Assembly: GCF_016597785.1 (NCBI RefSeq)
Contig: NZ_JAENJG010000001.1
Coordinates: 1,674,001 to 1,738,000, forward strand
Length of the DNA stretch: 64,000 nucleotides
Direction of reading: 5' to 3'
Source: Leucobacter sp. L43
Lineage (GTDB): Bacteria > Actinomycetota > Actinomycetes > Actinomycetales > Microbacteriaceae
The stretch's first letter is position 1, and the number at the start of each line of letters is the position of its first letter. The notes below the pieces were generated by a model, which had not been told where the DNA came from, made no database searches, and saw nothing but the letters and a program-made list of their open reading frames with translations. Shown in pieces: positions 17,359 through 25,699 of this stretch. Both the position numbers and the translations under genes were made by a program.

Positions 17359-18098
17359 CGCGCGAGCCATCCGCCGTCGACCGGGAGCACCGCGCCGTGG
17401 ATGTACTCGGCGTAGGGCGTGCACAGGAAGACGACCGCGCTGGCGATGTCCTGCGGGCTCCCCCACCGTCCTGCTGGGATGCGATCGCTGAGCTGCGCGA
17501 AGCGCACGGGGTCTGCGAGCAGCGCCTCGTTCATCTCCGTTTCCACATAGCCGGGAGCGACCGCATTGACGTTCACGCCCCGGCCGGCCCACTCATTGCT
17601 GAGCGCCTTCACCAGTTGCGCGACGGCGCCTTTCGATGCGGCGTAGGCCGGCACGCGAAGCCCGCCTTGGAAGGTCAGCAGCGAGGCGAGCGTCACGATC
17701 TTCCCCGTCCCGCGCTCGACCATCCCCGCCCCGAAGCCCTGGCTGAGCTGGAACACCGCGTTCACATTGACCGCGAGCACCCGCTCGAAGTCGCCGAGGG
17801 GGAAGTCGACGGCGTCGTGCCTGATCTGCGTGCCGGCGTTGTTGACGAGGATGTCGACGGCGCCGACCCGGTCGATCGCTGCATCGACGGAGTTCGGATC
17901 CGCGAAATCGACCGCCACGTGCGCGAGCGGGCGCCCGCTCGCGTCAGCGATCGCGCGCAGTGCGTCCGAATTCGGGCCGCGTTGGAACGTGGTCACATCG
18001 GCACCGCTCTGGAGCAGCGCGGCCGCGACGGCCTCGCCGATGCCGCGGGAGGCGCCGGTGACCACGGCCGTGCGCCCGGTGAGTGTCGCGTCGAACAT
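17355..18098 (-). CDS. kduD: SDR dehydrogenase, KduD type (2-deoxy-D-gluconate 3-dehydrogenase)
   Basis: A 247-residue short-chain dehydrogenase. TGASRGIG at residues 14-21 binds the cofactor; NNAG at 86-89, Ser139, Tyr152 and Lys156 (YAASK) form the active site. SNEWAGRGVNVNAVAPGY and the PAGRWGSPQDIA segment resemble KduD, which reduces 2,5-diketo-3-deoxygluconate to KDG. KduI, the preceding enzyme, is encoded at 25700 in the same regulon. It starts 1 bp after the upstream dehydrogenase with AGAGGA as ribosome site. Other SDR substrates cannot be excluded. Confidence 0.82.
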   Translation of the reverse strand: MFDATLTGRTAVVTGASRGIGEAVAAALLQSGADVTTFQRGPNSDALRAIADASGRPLAHVAVDFADPNSVDAAIDRVGAVDILVNNAGTQIRHDAVDFPLGDFERVLAVNVNAVFQLSQGFGAGMVERGTGKIVTLASLLTFQGGLRVPAYAASKGAVAQLVKALSNEWAGRGVNVNAVAPGYVETEMNEALLADPVRFAQLSDRIPAGRWGSPQDIASAVVFLCTPYAEYIHGAVLPVDGGWLAR

Positions 18099-18099
18099 C

Positions 18100-19098
18100 T
18101 CAGATCCTCTCGAGGTCGCGGGCCCGGAGATCGGCCTGGTTGACGACGTACGCGACCGGCCGCCCCTCGCAGACGTCGAGGATGTGCTCCATCGCGCGGC
18201 GCTTGAGCTCGACGAACGATTCCTCGCTGTACCACGCCGCGTGCGGGCTGAGCATGACCTGCTCGAACCGGTGGAGCGGATGGGTGAGGGGCAGGGGTTC
18301 CTCTTCGAAGACGTCGAGCGCCGCAGCGGCGACGACGCCCGAGTCGAGTGCGCGCACGAGCGCTTCCGTCTGCATCACGCCGCCCCGGCATGTGTTCACG
18401 ATCTTGACGCCCGGGCGCATGCGCGCGAATGCCGCATCGTCGATGAGGTGCCTGGTCTGCGCGATCAGCGGCAGGTGCAGCGAGATGAGATCGGCCTGCG
18501 CGAGCAGCTCGTCAGGCGCGACGACGTCGGTTCCGTCCAGGGTGATGTCGCCTGCCGCGTACCTGGGATCGGTTCCGATCACTCGGAAGCCGAGCGCACG
18601 TGCTTTCCGCGCCGTCGCTTCACCGATCAACCCGAGACCGTAGACCGCGAAGGTCGAGGCCGAGAAGCGATGGAGCGGTCGTACCGGCGCGAGATCGGCG
18701 CTGCCGCGGCGCACGCCCTTATCGAGTGCCGGGAGTCCGCGCAGCAGCCCGAGTGCGTGCGCGATCGCGTGGTCGCTCACGTCCTCAGTGCCGTAGTCGG
18801 GCACATTGCAGACGGCGACTCCCCGCGCGCTTGCGGCGTCGAGGTCGACGGTATCGACGCCCACGCCGTATCTGCCGACGGCGACGAGCCCGGGCAGTCG
18901 CGAGAGCACCGTCTCGGTGACCGGCGCGTACTGGGTGAGGATCGCGGCCGCGTCCGCGGCAATCGCGATCACGTCCTCCTCGCTCGTGCACTCGGCGAAC
19001 TCGAGGTCGTACCCGTACCGGGCGGCGACCTCCCGCTCGATATCGACACTGCCGTGATCACAGTCGGTGATGACCACGCGACGACGTTGCTGCTGCAT
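18100..19098 (-). CDS. D-isomer-specific 2-hydroxyacid dehydrogenase, CtBP-like
   Basis: A 332-residue NAD-dependent dehydrogenase. GLGLIG at residues 154-159 binds the dinucleotide. Arg238 (NTCRGG), a Glu in FEEEP at 265-267 and His286 (SPHAAWYSEES) form the catalytic set; the HAAWYSE ending is CtBP-like. It is the first gene of the minus-strand uronate operon, so it probably acts on a sugar acid linked to KDG. ATG 19098 is preferred because GGGGG lies about 6 nt upstream; ATG 19110 lacks such a site. The KdgR-like operator is 27 bp upstream. Confidence 0.83.
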   Translation of the reverse strand: MQQQRRRVVITDCDHGSVDIEREVAARYGYDLEFAECTSEEDVIAIAADAAAILTQYAPVTETVLSRLPGLVAVGRYGVGVDTVDLDAASARGVAVCNVPDYGTEDVSDHAIAHALGLLRGLPALDKGVRRGSADLAPVRPLHRFSASTFAVYGLGLIGEATARKARALGFRVIGTDPRYAAGDITLDGTDVVAPDELLAQADLISLHLPLIAQTRHLIDDAAFARMRPGVKIVNTCRGGVMQTEALVRALDSGVVAAAALDVFEEEPLPLTHPLHRFEQVMLSPHAAWYSEESFVELKRRAMEHILDVCEGRPVAYVVNQADLRARDLERI

Positions 19099-19115
19099 TG
19101 GAGCCCCCATCGGAG

Positions 19116-19143
19116 ATTGAAATTTGAAACATCATTTCATAAA
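19116..19143. promoter_or_regulatory. KdgR-like operator A (IclR-type)
   Basis: ATTGAAATTTGAAA at 19116-19129 continues into TGAAACATCATTTCA (19125-19139), a dyad that matches the classical KdgR box. The 14-mer recurs exactly, in inverse orientation, at 20161-20174 before the other arm. On the minus strand a TTGGCG (19154-19159) lies about 17 bp from an AATGAT inside the operator, so binding would block the -10 region. Regulator binding is inferred. Confidence 0.75.
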
Positions 19144-19222
19144 CCGCGGAGTTCGCCAACCGGAGATGCGCGCGAAACGCACTCGAAACCGTCGCCGGAG
19201 ACGATGGGACGTGCTCGATCGA

Positions 19223-20035
19223 CTACGCCCCGGGAGCGCCGAGCACCTGGGATACACGGCGCGCCGCGCGCTTCACGAGCTCGCCGAAACGCTGCTCATC
19301 CTCCTCCGCCTCGACGCGCGCCGTCGGGCCGCCGAGGCTCAAGCCGGCGCAGACCGCACCGGAGAAATCGAAGATCGGCGCCGCGAATCCGCGGATCCCG
19401 TCGCGGTTCTCGCCGTTGTCGATCGCGTACCCGCGCTCCCGGGTCAACGCGAGATCCCGATGCAGGGCCTCGAACGTCGTCAGCGTGTTCGCGGTGCGGC
19501 CGCTGAGAGAGTCCGGCAGGTGCCGCTGCCGGACGTCACTGGGCAGCTGAGCGAGGATCGACTTGCCGATGGCGGTGGCGTATGCCGGGATGGAATCCCC
19601 GACCTTGCTGAAGATGCGGATCGGCTGGGGGCTGTCGACCAGCTCGATGTAGACCACATCCTTTCCCGAGAGCACGCCCAGGTGCGCTGTCTCGCCGGTC
19701 TCCCTCACGATGTCGCGCATGACCGGCAGCGCGGCCTTTCGCGTGTCGAGTCGGCTCAGGTACTCCGATCCGAGCTTCGCCGTGAGCATGCCGAGCGAGT
19801 ACACCCCGAGATCCTCATCGAAGTGCAGCAGATTGCGTCGGGCCAGGGTGAGGAGCATGCGCTGCGTCGTCGCCTTGCTGTAGCCGAGGATGCCGGTGCA
19901 CTCGGCCAGCGTGACGCCCGGGCGAGGCGCCGAGGCGATGTACTCGAGAATGTCGACCGCCTTCTCCAGGCTCTGCGTGCCCGTGACTCGCTCCGACGAT
20001 GTCAGTCCGCCAGTGGATATCACGCGTTCGGCCAT
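19223..20035 (-). CDS. IclR-family transcriptional regulator (KdgR-like)
   Basis: A 270-residue IclR regulator. The winged HTH at about residues 17-75 (SLEKAVDILEYIA, ILGYSKATTQRML) precedes a GAF-like effector domain with HLGVLSGKDVVYIEL, AYATAIGKSILAQ and GFAAPIFDFSGAVCAGLSLGG. It sits between two divergently transcribed uronate operons, each with the same KdgR-like box. ATG 20035 has GGAG 6 nt upstream; ATG 20047 and one further upstream are alternatives. It likely senses KDG or a related 2-keto acid (known for KdgR, inferred here). Confidence 0.88.
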   Translation of the reverse strand: MAERVISTGGLTSSERVTGTQSLEKAVDILEYIASAPRPGVTLAECTGILGYSKATTQRMLLTLARRNLLHFDEDLGVYSLGMLTAKLGSEYLSRLDTRKAALPVMRDIVRETGETAHLGVLSGKDVVYIELVDSPQPIRIFSKVGDSIPAYATAIGKSILAQLPSDVRQRHLPDSLSGRTANTLTTFEALHRDLALTRERGYAIDNGENRDGIRGFAAPIFDFSGAVCAGLSLGGPTARVEAEEDEQRFGELVKRAARRVSQVLGAPGA

Positions 20036-20100
20036 TCCGGTCTCCATCCTTCGATTCGGTACCACGCTCCATCGCGAGGTCTCCTCACCGTTGCAATTTT

Positions 20101-20123
20101 ACGAACCGGTATCGCCGGTCGTT
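20101..20123. promoter_or_regulatory. Imperfect inverted repeat upstream of iclR gene
   Basis: ACGAaCCGG and CCGGtCGT arms flank TATCG between the IclR gene and the cupin gene. One arm has an extra base. It could be an autoregulatory site, but nothing else supports this. Confidence 0.25.
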
Positions 20124-20129
20124 TCTATC

Positions 20130-20174
20130 TTGACATTATTTCTGCACTTATGAGACAGTGTTTCAAATTTCAAT
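20130..20174 (+). promoter_or_regulatory. TTGACA box and KdgR-like operator B
   Basis: TTGACA at 20130-20135 is followed by TGAGACAGTGTTTCA at 20151-20165, which covers the position of a -10 box, and by TTTCAAATTTCAAT at 20161-20174. The last 14-mer is the exact reverse complement of operator A. TCATAA flanks the dyad on the same side in both sites. It lies 46 bp before the cupin start. Confidence 0.72.
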
Positions 20175-20219
20175 TCGCAGAGTCGCACTGCAGCACTCCG
20201 CCGAAAGGGCTGATACCTC

Positions 20220-20585
20220 ATGACCGAGCTTCTCTTCAATCCGGTCACACTGCACGGGCTCACGACGATGACCCTCCAGACGAGCCCGGCGCCCAGCCGC
20301 GTGATCTCCGGCGATCCCGAGGCTCACGAGTCCATCCTCCACGAGGACGGCCGCACTGAGATCGGAGTCTGGGAGATCAGCCCTGGCAGCTTCCACTCGA
20401 GCAAGATCGGCGTCTCCGAGTTCATGTACTTCGTGAGCGGCGCAGGCACGATCACCCGTGAGAACGGCGAAGTCATCGAGATCCGCCCGGACGCCTTCGT
20501 GTCGCTCCCCGACGGCTCGCACGTCGTGTGGAACGTCGAGGAGACCGCCCGCAAGGTGTACGTCATCACGCAGGCCGCGGCCTGA
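20220..20585 (+). CDS. Cupin domain protein (Cupin_3/DUF861 type)
   Basis: A 121-residue single cupin. GRTEIGVWEISPGSF and VSEFMYFVSGAGTITRENGE form the core strands, and DAFVSLPDGSHVVW the second motif. The usual HxH metal ligands of motif 1 are not present, so a metal-independent role is possible. It is the first gene of the plus-strand uronate/transport operon, directly under operator B. In other bacteria a different cupin, KdgF, opens unsaturated uronate rings; this one is not a clear KdgF. Confidence 0.8.
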   Translation: MTELLFNPVTLHGLTTMTLQTSPAPSRVISGDPEAHESILHEDGRTEIGVWEISPGSFHSSKIGVSEFMYFVSGAGTITRENGEVIEIRPDAFVSLPDGSHVVWNVEETARKVYVITQAAA

Positions 20586-20610
20586 TCCACCGCGCCGACA
20601 AGGATCAATG

Positions 20611-22356
20611 ATGAGCCTCAGCACTACCGGGATCCCGACGGTTCGCCCTCCGCGGCGATCGATCCTCGACCCCGTTCGCCTCCCCAAGATCGCGATGGCA
20701 CTCGCCGCCGCTGGCTTCTTCGTGATCTTCTTCTTCTGGCCGCTGCTCGACGTCGTGCTCCGCAGCATCAGCCTCGACGGCGTCTGGGATTGGAGTCAGC
20801 CCCAGCTCACGCTCGACCACTACCTCACGATCCTGCAGGACGACTACCTGCATCTCGTCGAGTGGCGCACCATCGTGCTCGCCGTGAACTCGACGCTCCT
20901 CGCGCTGCTCCTCGGATTCCCGACCGCCTACTTCATCTCGCGGCTCCCCAGCCGCGCCGCCGGGATCGTGCTCCTCCTCATCCTGATCCCGTTTCAGGTC
21001 TCCATCGTCGTGCGGCTCTTCGCCGTCACCTCGATCCTGAGCCCGAACGGGCTGCTCAGCCAGGCGAGCCAGGCGCTCGGCGGCGAGCGCTTCTCCCTGC
21101 TCTACACCCAGGGCGGCACCCTCGTCGGCACCGTGATGTATCTGCTGCCCTATATGATCCTCATCCTCTACTCGGGCATGACGGGCATCGACCACAACGT
21201 CATCCTCGCGGCCAAGACGATGGGGGCATCGGGCTTCCAGATTTTCGTCAAGGTCTTCCTGCCGCTCGTGCGCACATCGATCCTCAGCGGCGCTCTGCTC
21301 TGCTTCATCCTGGCGCTCAGCTTCTTCATCGTCCCCGCCATCCTCGGCGGCCCGCAGGAGCAGACCGTCGCCGTGTACATCCAGCAGCAGATCGACCTGT
21401 TCCAATGGGGTGTCGCCTCGGCTCTCGGCGTCGTGCTGCTCGCGGCGACCCTCATCCTCTACGTCGCCGTCATCCGCATCGGCGGCGGGTTCCAAGCCCC
21501 CGGAATCGGCGGGCAGGCGAAAGGCGTCAGCGCAGAGCAGCGCTTCACCTGGTCGGCAGGCACGGTCACCACGGGCGTGCTGACACTGATCTCACTGCTC
21601 GTACTGCTCCTGCCCGTGCTCATCGTCTTCCCGCTCTCCGTCGGCGAGACGCAGACGGTGGTGTTCCCTCCGCGCGGCTTCACCCTCGAATGGTACGGGG
21701 AGGCGCTCACCACCAGCACCTGGCTCGATCCCATTACGAGAAGCCTGCTGATCGCGACGCTGACCGGCATCACATCCACCGCCCTGGCCCTGTACCTCGC
21801 ACGCGTCGTGCAGACCGCGAAATCCGAGCGGACGAAGGTCATCATCTCCGGGCTCGCCTTCGCGCCCATCATCACGCCGGCCATCCTGCTCGCGATCGGG
21901 ATCTACGCGGTCGAACTCCGGCTCGACCTCGCCGGCACGATTCCCGGCCTCGTCTTCGCGCACACCCTCGTATCGTTCCCGCTCGCGTTCGCCATCGTGA
22001 ACACCGCACTCGCATCACGCGGTCTCGACCTCGAGACGGCGGCCTGGACGATGGGGGCGTCGCGGATCTCCGCATTCTGGACGGTGACGGTGCGAGGCAT
22101 GATCCCGGTCATCCTCTCGGCGTTCGGTTTGGCGTTCGTGACCTCCTGGGACGAAGTGGTGCTCGCCCTCTTCCTCCAGACCGGACCGGTGAAGACACTG
22201 CCCGTCACCATCTATCAGTACCTGGAGAGCGGCATCGTGCCGACTGTCCCGGCGATCGCCGCGCTGCTCACGCTGCTCGTCATCGCCGTCATCATCGCTC
22301 AGCGCATCATCCAGTCGCGACGCTCACGGTCGGCGATCCTGGCAGACCAGAAATGA
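20611..22356 (+). CDS. ABC transporter permease, two permease domains fused
   Basis: A 581-residue inner-membrane protein made of two MetI-type permease domains, about residues 25-290 and 310-575. Each has about six helices and an EAA-like loop (AAKTMGASGFQIFVKVFLPL in the first, TAAWTMGASRISAFWTVTV in the second). It equals a PotB-PotC or FbpB-type fusion. ATG 20611 has AAGGA 6 nt upstream; ATG 20608 is closer. It works with the ATPase and binding protein that follow. Confidence 0.9.
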   Translation: MSLSTTGIPTVRPPRRSILDPVRLPKIAMALAAAGFFVIFFFWPLLDVVLRSISLDGVWDWSQPQLTLDHYLTILQDDYLHLVEWRTIVLAVNSTLLALLLGFPTAYFISRLPSRAAGIVLLLILIPFQVSIVVRLFAVTSILSPNGLLSQASQALGGERFSLLYTQGGTLVGTVMYLLPYMILILYSGMTGIDHNVILAAKTMGASGFQIFVKVFLPLVRTSILSGALLCFILALSFFIVPAILGGPQEQTVAVYIQQQIDLFQWGVASALGVVLLAATLILYVAVIRIGGGFQAPGIGGQAKGVSAEQRFTWSAGTVTTGVLTLISLLVLLLPVLIVFPLSVGETQTVVFPPRGFTLEWYGEALTTSTWLDPITRSLLIATLTGITSTALALYLARVVQTAKSERTKVIISGLAFAPIITPAILLAIGIYAVELRLDLAGTIPGLVFAHTLVSFPLAFAIVNTALASRGLDLETAAWTMGASRISAFWTVTVRGMIPVILSAFGLAFVTSWDEVVLALFLQTGPVKTLPVTIYQYLESGIVPTVPAIAALLTLLVIAVIIAQRIIQSRRSRSAILADQK

Positions 22357-22364
22357 GGACCGGC

Positions 22365-23480
22365 ATGTCCCCCACACACGCAAACGCGGCGACCGTCGGA
22401 AAGCGCGGCGAAGTGATCGTCGACGGGATCACCTGCGACTTCAGCGGCACGCGCGTGCTGCATGAGACCGACCTCGCCGTGCAGGCGGGCGAGTTCTTCA
22501 CCCTGCTCGGCCCTTCGGGGTCCGGGAAGACCACGCTGCTGCGCATCATCGCCGGCTTGATCGATTTCACGTCGGGCAGTGTCGCCATCGACGGCAGCGA
22601 TGTCACGCATCTGCCGACGCAGCAGCGCGACATCGGGTTCGTGTTCCAGAACTACGCGCTCTTCCCGCACCTCACCGTCGCGCAGAACATCGCGTTCGGG
22701 CTGAAGATCCGCAAAGTGCGCGGCGCCGCCCTGGCGAAGCGGGTCGACGAGATGCTCGAGCTCACGGAGCTCGGGGCGCTGCGAGATCGGCACCCGTCAC
22801 AGCTCTCGGGCGGCCAGCAGCAGCGCGTCGCGCTCGGCCGGGCGCTCGCCCAGCGCCCCCGCGTCCTGCTGCTCGACGAGCCGCTCGGTGCGCTCGACCG
22901 GCGCCTGCGGCAGGATCTCGGGTCCGAGATCCGACGGATCCAGCAGGAATCGGAGACGACGGCGATCTACGTCACCCACGACCAGGAGGAGGCGTACATC
23001 CTCTCCGACCGCATGGGTGTCATGGAGGCCGGGTACATTCGCCAGGTCGGGGCACCGCGCGAGGTGTACAGCGCTCCCAACAGCGACTTCGTCGCGAACT
23101 TCCTCGGCGAGACCAACAGCTTCGTCGCCGAGGTCGTCGGCCAGAGCCGCTCCGGCACCCAGGTGCGCACCGGCGAGTTCGTCGTCACCGCGACGGAGGG
23201 GCCGACCCTCGCTGTCGGATCCGCCTGCACGCTCAGCGCACGACCCGAGCAGATCCGGCTCAGCCCGAGCGTCGAGACCGCCCCGGTCGGGTACGAAGCG
23301 GTCGCGCGCGTCACGATCACGGATGCCCGGTTCTTCGGGCAGACCATCCGCGTCCGCCTCGCCGACGAGCGCGGTTCCTACCTCGTCGATCTCGACAGCG
23401 CCGAGGCGATCCCCGAGGTCGGCACGCCCGCGGTCATGAGCGTGCGCGCACGCAGCGCCGTCCTGCTCCCCACTCCGTAG
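22365..23480 (+). CDS. ABC transporter ATP-binding protein (PotA/FbpC-like)
   Basis: A 371-residue importer ATPase. Walker A GPSGSGKT is at residues 49-56, signature LSGGQQQR at 147-154, Walker B LLLDEP at 168-173 and the switch His205. A TOBE-type domain occupies about 285-371, as in PotA, FbpC and MalK relatives. ATG 22365 has GAGGA 6 nt upstream; ATG 22353 overlaps the permease stop. It energises the fused permease upstream. Confidence 0.92.
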   Translation: MSPTHANAATVGKRGEVIVDGITCDFSGTRVLHETDLAVQAGEFFTLLGPSGSGKTTLLRIIAGLIDFTSGSVAIDGSDVTHLPTQQRDIGFVFQNYALFPHLTVAQNIAFGLKIRKVRGAALAKRVDEMLELTELGALRDRHPSQLSGGQQQRVALGRALAQRPRVLLLDEPLGALDRRLRQDLGSEIRRIQQESETTAIYVTHDQEEAYILSDRMGVMEAGYIRQVGAPREVYSAPNSDFVANFLGETNSFVAEVVGQSRSGTQVRTGEFVVTATEGPTLAVGSACTLSARPEQIRLSPSVETAPVGYEAVARVTITDARFFGQTIRVRLADERGSYLVDLDSAEAIPEVGTPAVMSVRARSAVLLPTP

Positions 23481-23532
23481 TCCCCAGTTCGCACTACCTC
23501 CTCAACGCATGCATCCAAGGAAGGACCTGCAT

Positions 23533-24633
23533 ATGCATTCCACACTGACCCGCACCGCTTCGCTCGGTGCACTCGCCCTCGCCGGCGCGCTCGCCCTCAC
23601 GTCGTGCAGCGGAGGCGCCGACGCCGCGGATGCCGAGGGCGGCGGCGACATCTCCGGTGAGATCCTCTTCTACGACACCAGCGGCGGTGACGTCTGGGAA
23701 GGACTGAACGACACCCTCTTCGCCGACTTCACCGAGGAGACCGGGGTGAAAGTCGTCGACGACTACAACGAGGCCTCGACGAAGTTCTTCGCCGGTGCGC
23801 AGAACGGCGCCGTCGACTGGAGCCTCGTGTTCCTGCCCTCGCTCAGCGATGCCCAGCAGGCGGCCGATGACGGCTACCTCGCGGAGATCGATACGAGCAT
23901 CGTCCCCGTCGACCAGCTCGTCGAGGGCACCTACTCGAAGACCGGCATCGAAGTCGGCACCTTCGGCATGGTGCTCGCCTGGAATACCGACACCTGGCCC
24001 GTCGACGGGGAGCACCCGGAGACCTGGGAAGATCTGTACGACACGGAAGCGTTCCCCGGCCAGCGCTGCCTCTTCAACAACCCCCAGTACGGCTGGACGC
24101 TCGAGTCGGCGCTGCTGGCCGACGGGGTCGCCGCCGACGACCTCTACCCGCTCGACACCGACCGCGCATTCGAGAAGCTCGGCACCATCAAGGACAACGT
24201 CACCTGGTGGTCGAGCGGTGCGCAGTCCATCGAGAGCTTCGAGAACGGCTCCTGCGACCTCGGAATCGTCTGGGCGAACCGGGCCTTCACGGCGAGCCAG
24301 AACGGCTTCCCGATCTCGGTGAGCTGGGACCAGGCCGGCTACGCGAACAGCGTCTGGGCGATCCCCGCCGATGCCCCCAACCCCGAGGCCGCCCAGCAGT
24401 TGCTGAAGAGCGTCATCGAGAACACCGAGGGCCAGGTCGCCTTCGCATCCCAGGTGCCGACCCCCATCCCGGCGGCGAGCACCGGCGTCGGAGTCGGCGA
24501 CTTCCCCGAAGACATCCAGCCGTTCCTCCCCGTCGGCGAGAACACCGACACCGCGATCACGCTCGATGCCGACTACTACAAGGAGAACAACACCGAACTG
24601 ACTGATCAGTTCAACCGCTGGGTCGCGCAGTAG
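23533..24633 (+). CDS. Extracellular solute-binding lipoprotein of the ABC importer
   Basis: A 366-residue binding lipoprotein. The signal peptide ends in LALTSC with Cys near residue 25, followed by an acidic Gly-rich linker. The body is a type II periplasmic-binding fold of the spermidine/iron/sugar-acid cluster (ISGEILFYDTSGGDVWEGLN, FGMVLAWNTDTWP, DNVTWWSSGAQSIESFENG). ATG 23533 follows AAGGAAGGACC. The operon context suggests a uronate, keto-uronate or derived acid as ligand, although relatives bind polyamines or metals. Confidence 0.88.
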   Translation: MHSTLTRTASLGALALAGALALTSCSGGADAADAEGGGDISGEILFYDTSGGDVWEGLNDTLFADFTEETGVKVVDDYNEASTKFFAGAQNGAVDWSLVFLPSLSDAQQAADDGYLAEIDTSIVPVDQLVEGTYSKTGIEVGTFGMVLAWNTDTWPVDGEHPETWEDLYDTEAFPGQRCLFNNPQYGWTLESALLADGVAADDLYPLDTDRAFEKLGTIKDNVTWWSSGAQSIESFENGSCDLGIVWANRAFTASQNGFPISVSWDQAGYANSVWAIPADAPNPEAAQQLLKSVIENTEGQVAFASQVPTPIPAASTGVGVGDFPEDIQPFLPVGENTDTAITLDADYYKENNTELTDQFNRWVAQ

Positions 24634-24640
24634 CCGGCCT

Positions 24641-24675
24641 CGGGGCCCCGCCACCCACCGGCGGCGCGGGCCCCG
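24641..24675 (+). terminator. GC-rich hairpin after the binding-protein gene
   Basis: CGGGGCCCCGC and GCGGGCCCCG pair with one bulged base around a short loop, in the 74-bp gap after the binding protein. No U tract follows. It could be a partial terminator or an mRNA-stabilising stem that sets high binding-protein output relative to the downstream genes. Confidence 0.5.
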
Positions 24676-24707
24676 TCTCACTCCCACCCGATCAGAGAAG
24701 GACTCCC

Positions 24708-25679
24708 ATGAACATCGTATGCATCGACGGCGAAGCGCAGTACTCGGACATCGTCCACCGCGACGTGATCGAACCGCTCAAGGCTGCGGGCCATCGGCTC
24801 GACTGGTTCGAAGAGCAGTTCGCCGATGCCGAAGCCACGATCGCCCGGGCCCAGGGTTACGATGCCGTCTACATCATCGGCGACCAGGGTCCTCTCCCGC
24901 AGGGGTTCCTCTCCTCCGTTCCCGGCCTGTCGCTCGTCAGCTTCGTCGGCACCGGTGCGCACCGCTTCGTCGACGTCGCGGAGGCGGAATCGCTCGGCAT
25001 CACCGTCACGAACGTGCCCGACTTCGCGAGCCGGAGCGTGGCCGAGCACGCCATCGGGCTGCTCTTCGCGGTCGCACGTCGCATCCCTGAGGGCGACCGC
25101 ATCGTGCGCGCCGGCGAATGGGCGAAGCATCAGGGTGTCAAGCTCGCCGGGCGCACGCTCGGCGTGGTCGGCACCGGAGCCATCGGCTCCGAGGTCATTC
25201 GCATCGCGGACGCGTTGGGCATGAACGTCGTGTACTGGAACCGGACGGAGCGCCCTGAGGTCGAAGCCGCGCTTCCCGGGCGGCGCGTCGAGCTCGAAGA
25301 GCTCTTCCGACTGAGCGACGCCGTATCGCTGCACCTCACGCACACCCCGGAGACCGAGCGCCTCATCTCGAGCGATCTCCTCGCGCTGCTGCCGGAGGGC
25401 GCGATCGTCGTCAATACCGCGCGGGACGAGATCCTCGATCGCGACGCCCTCTTCGCGCTGCTGCGCGACGGGCGACTCTTCGGCGCCGGCATCGACGTGT
25501 TCGAGTCCGAGCCGCCCGCCCTCGACACGATCCCGCTGGATCTCCCCAACCTCGTCCTGACCCCGCACATCGGGTTCCACACCGACGAGGCTGACGATGT
25601 CTTCGCGATCGCCGGCCGCAACATCATCGCCTTCGCTGCGGGCGAGCCCGTCAACGTCGTCACCAGCACCGCACTCTGA
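24708..25679 (+). CDS. D-isomer-specific 2-hydroxyacid dehydrogenase
   Basis: A 323-residue NAD(P)-dependent dehydrogenase. GTGAIG is at residues 155-160, with catalytic Arg239 (NTARDE), Glu268 (FESEPP) and His287 (LTPHIG). It is unlike the CtBP-type dehydrogenase of the other arm, so the regulon has two distinct 2-hydroxyacid dehydrogenases. The ATG follows GAAGGA. It lies between the transporter and KduI, suggesting oxidation or reduction of the imported sugar acid. Confidence 0.87.
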   Translation: MNIVCIDGEAQYSDIVHRDVIEPLKAAGHRLDWFEEQFADAEATIARAQGYDAVYIIGDQGPLPQGFLSSVPGLSLVSFVGTGAHRFVDVAEAESLGITVTNVPDFASRSVAEHAIGLLFAVARRIPEGDRIVRAGEWAKHQGVKLAGRTLGVVGTGAIGSEVIRIADALGMNVVYWNRTERPEVEAALPGRRVELEELFRLSDAVSLHLTHTPETERLISSDLLALLPEGAIVVNTARDEILDRDALFALLRDGRLFGAGIDVFESEPPALDTIPLDLPNLVLTPHIGFHTDEADDVFAIAGRNIIAFAAGEPVNVVTSTAL

Positions 25680-25699
25680 ACCAGAAAGAGAACCGATTC

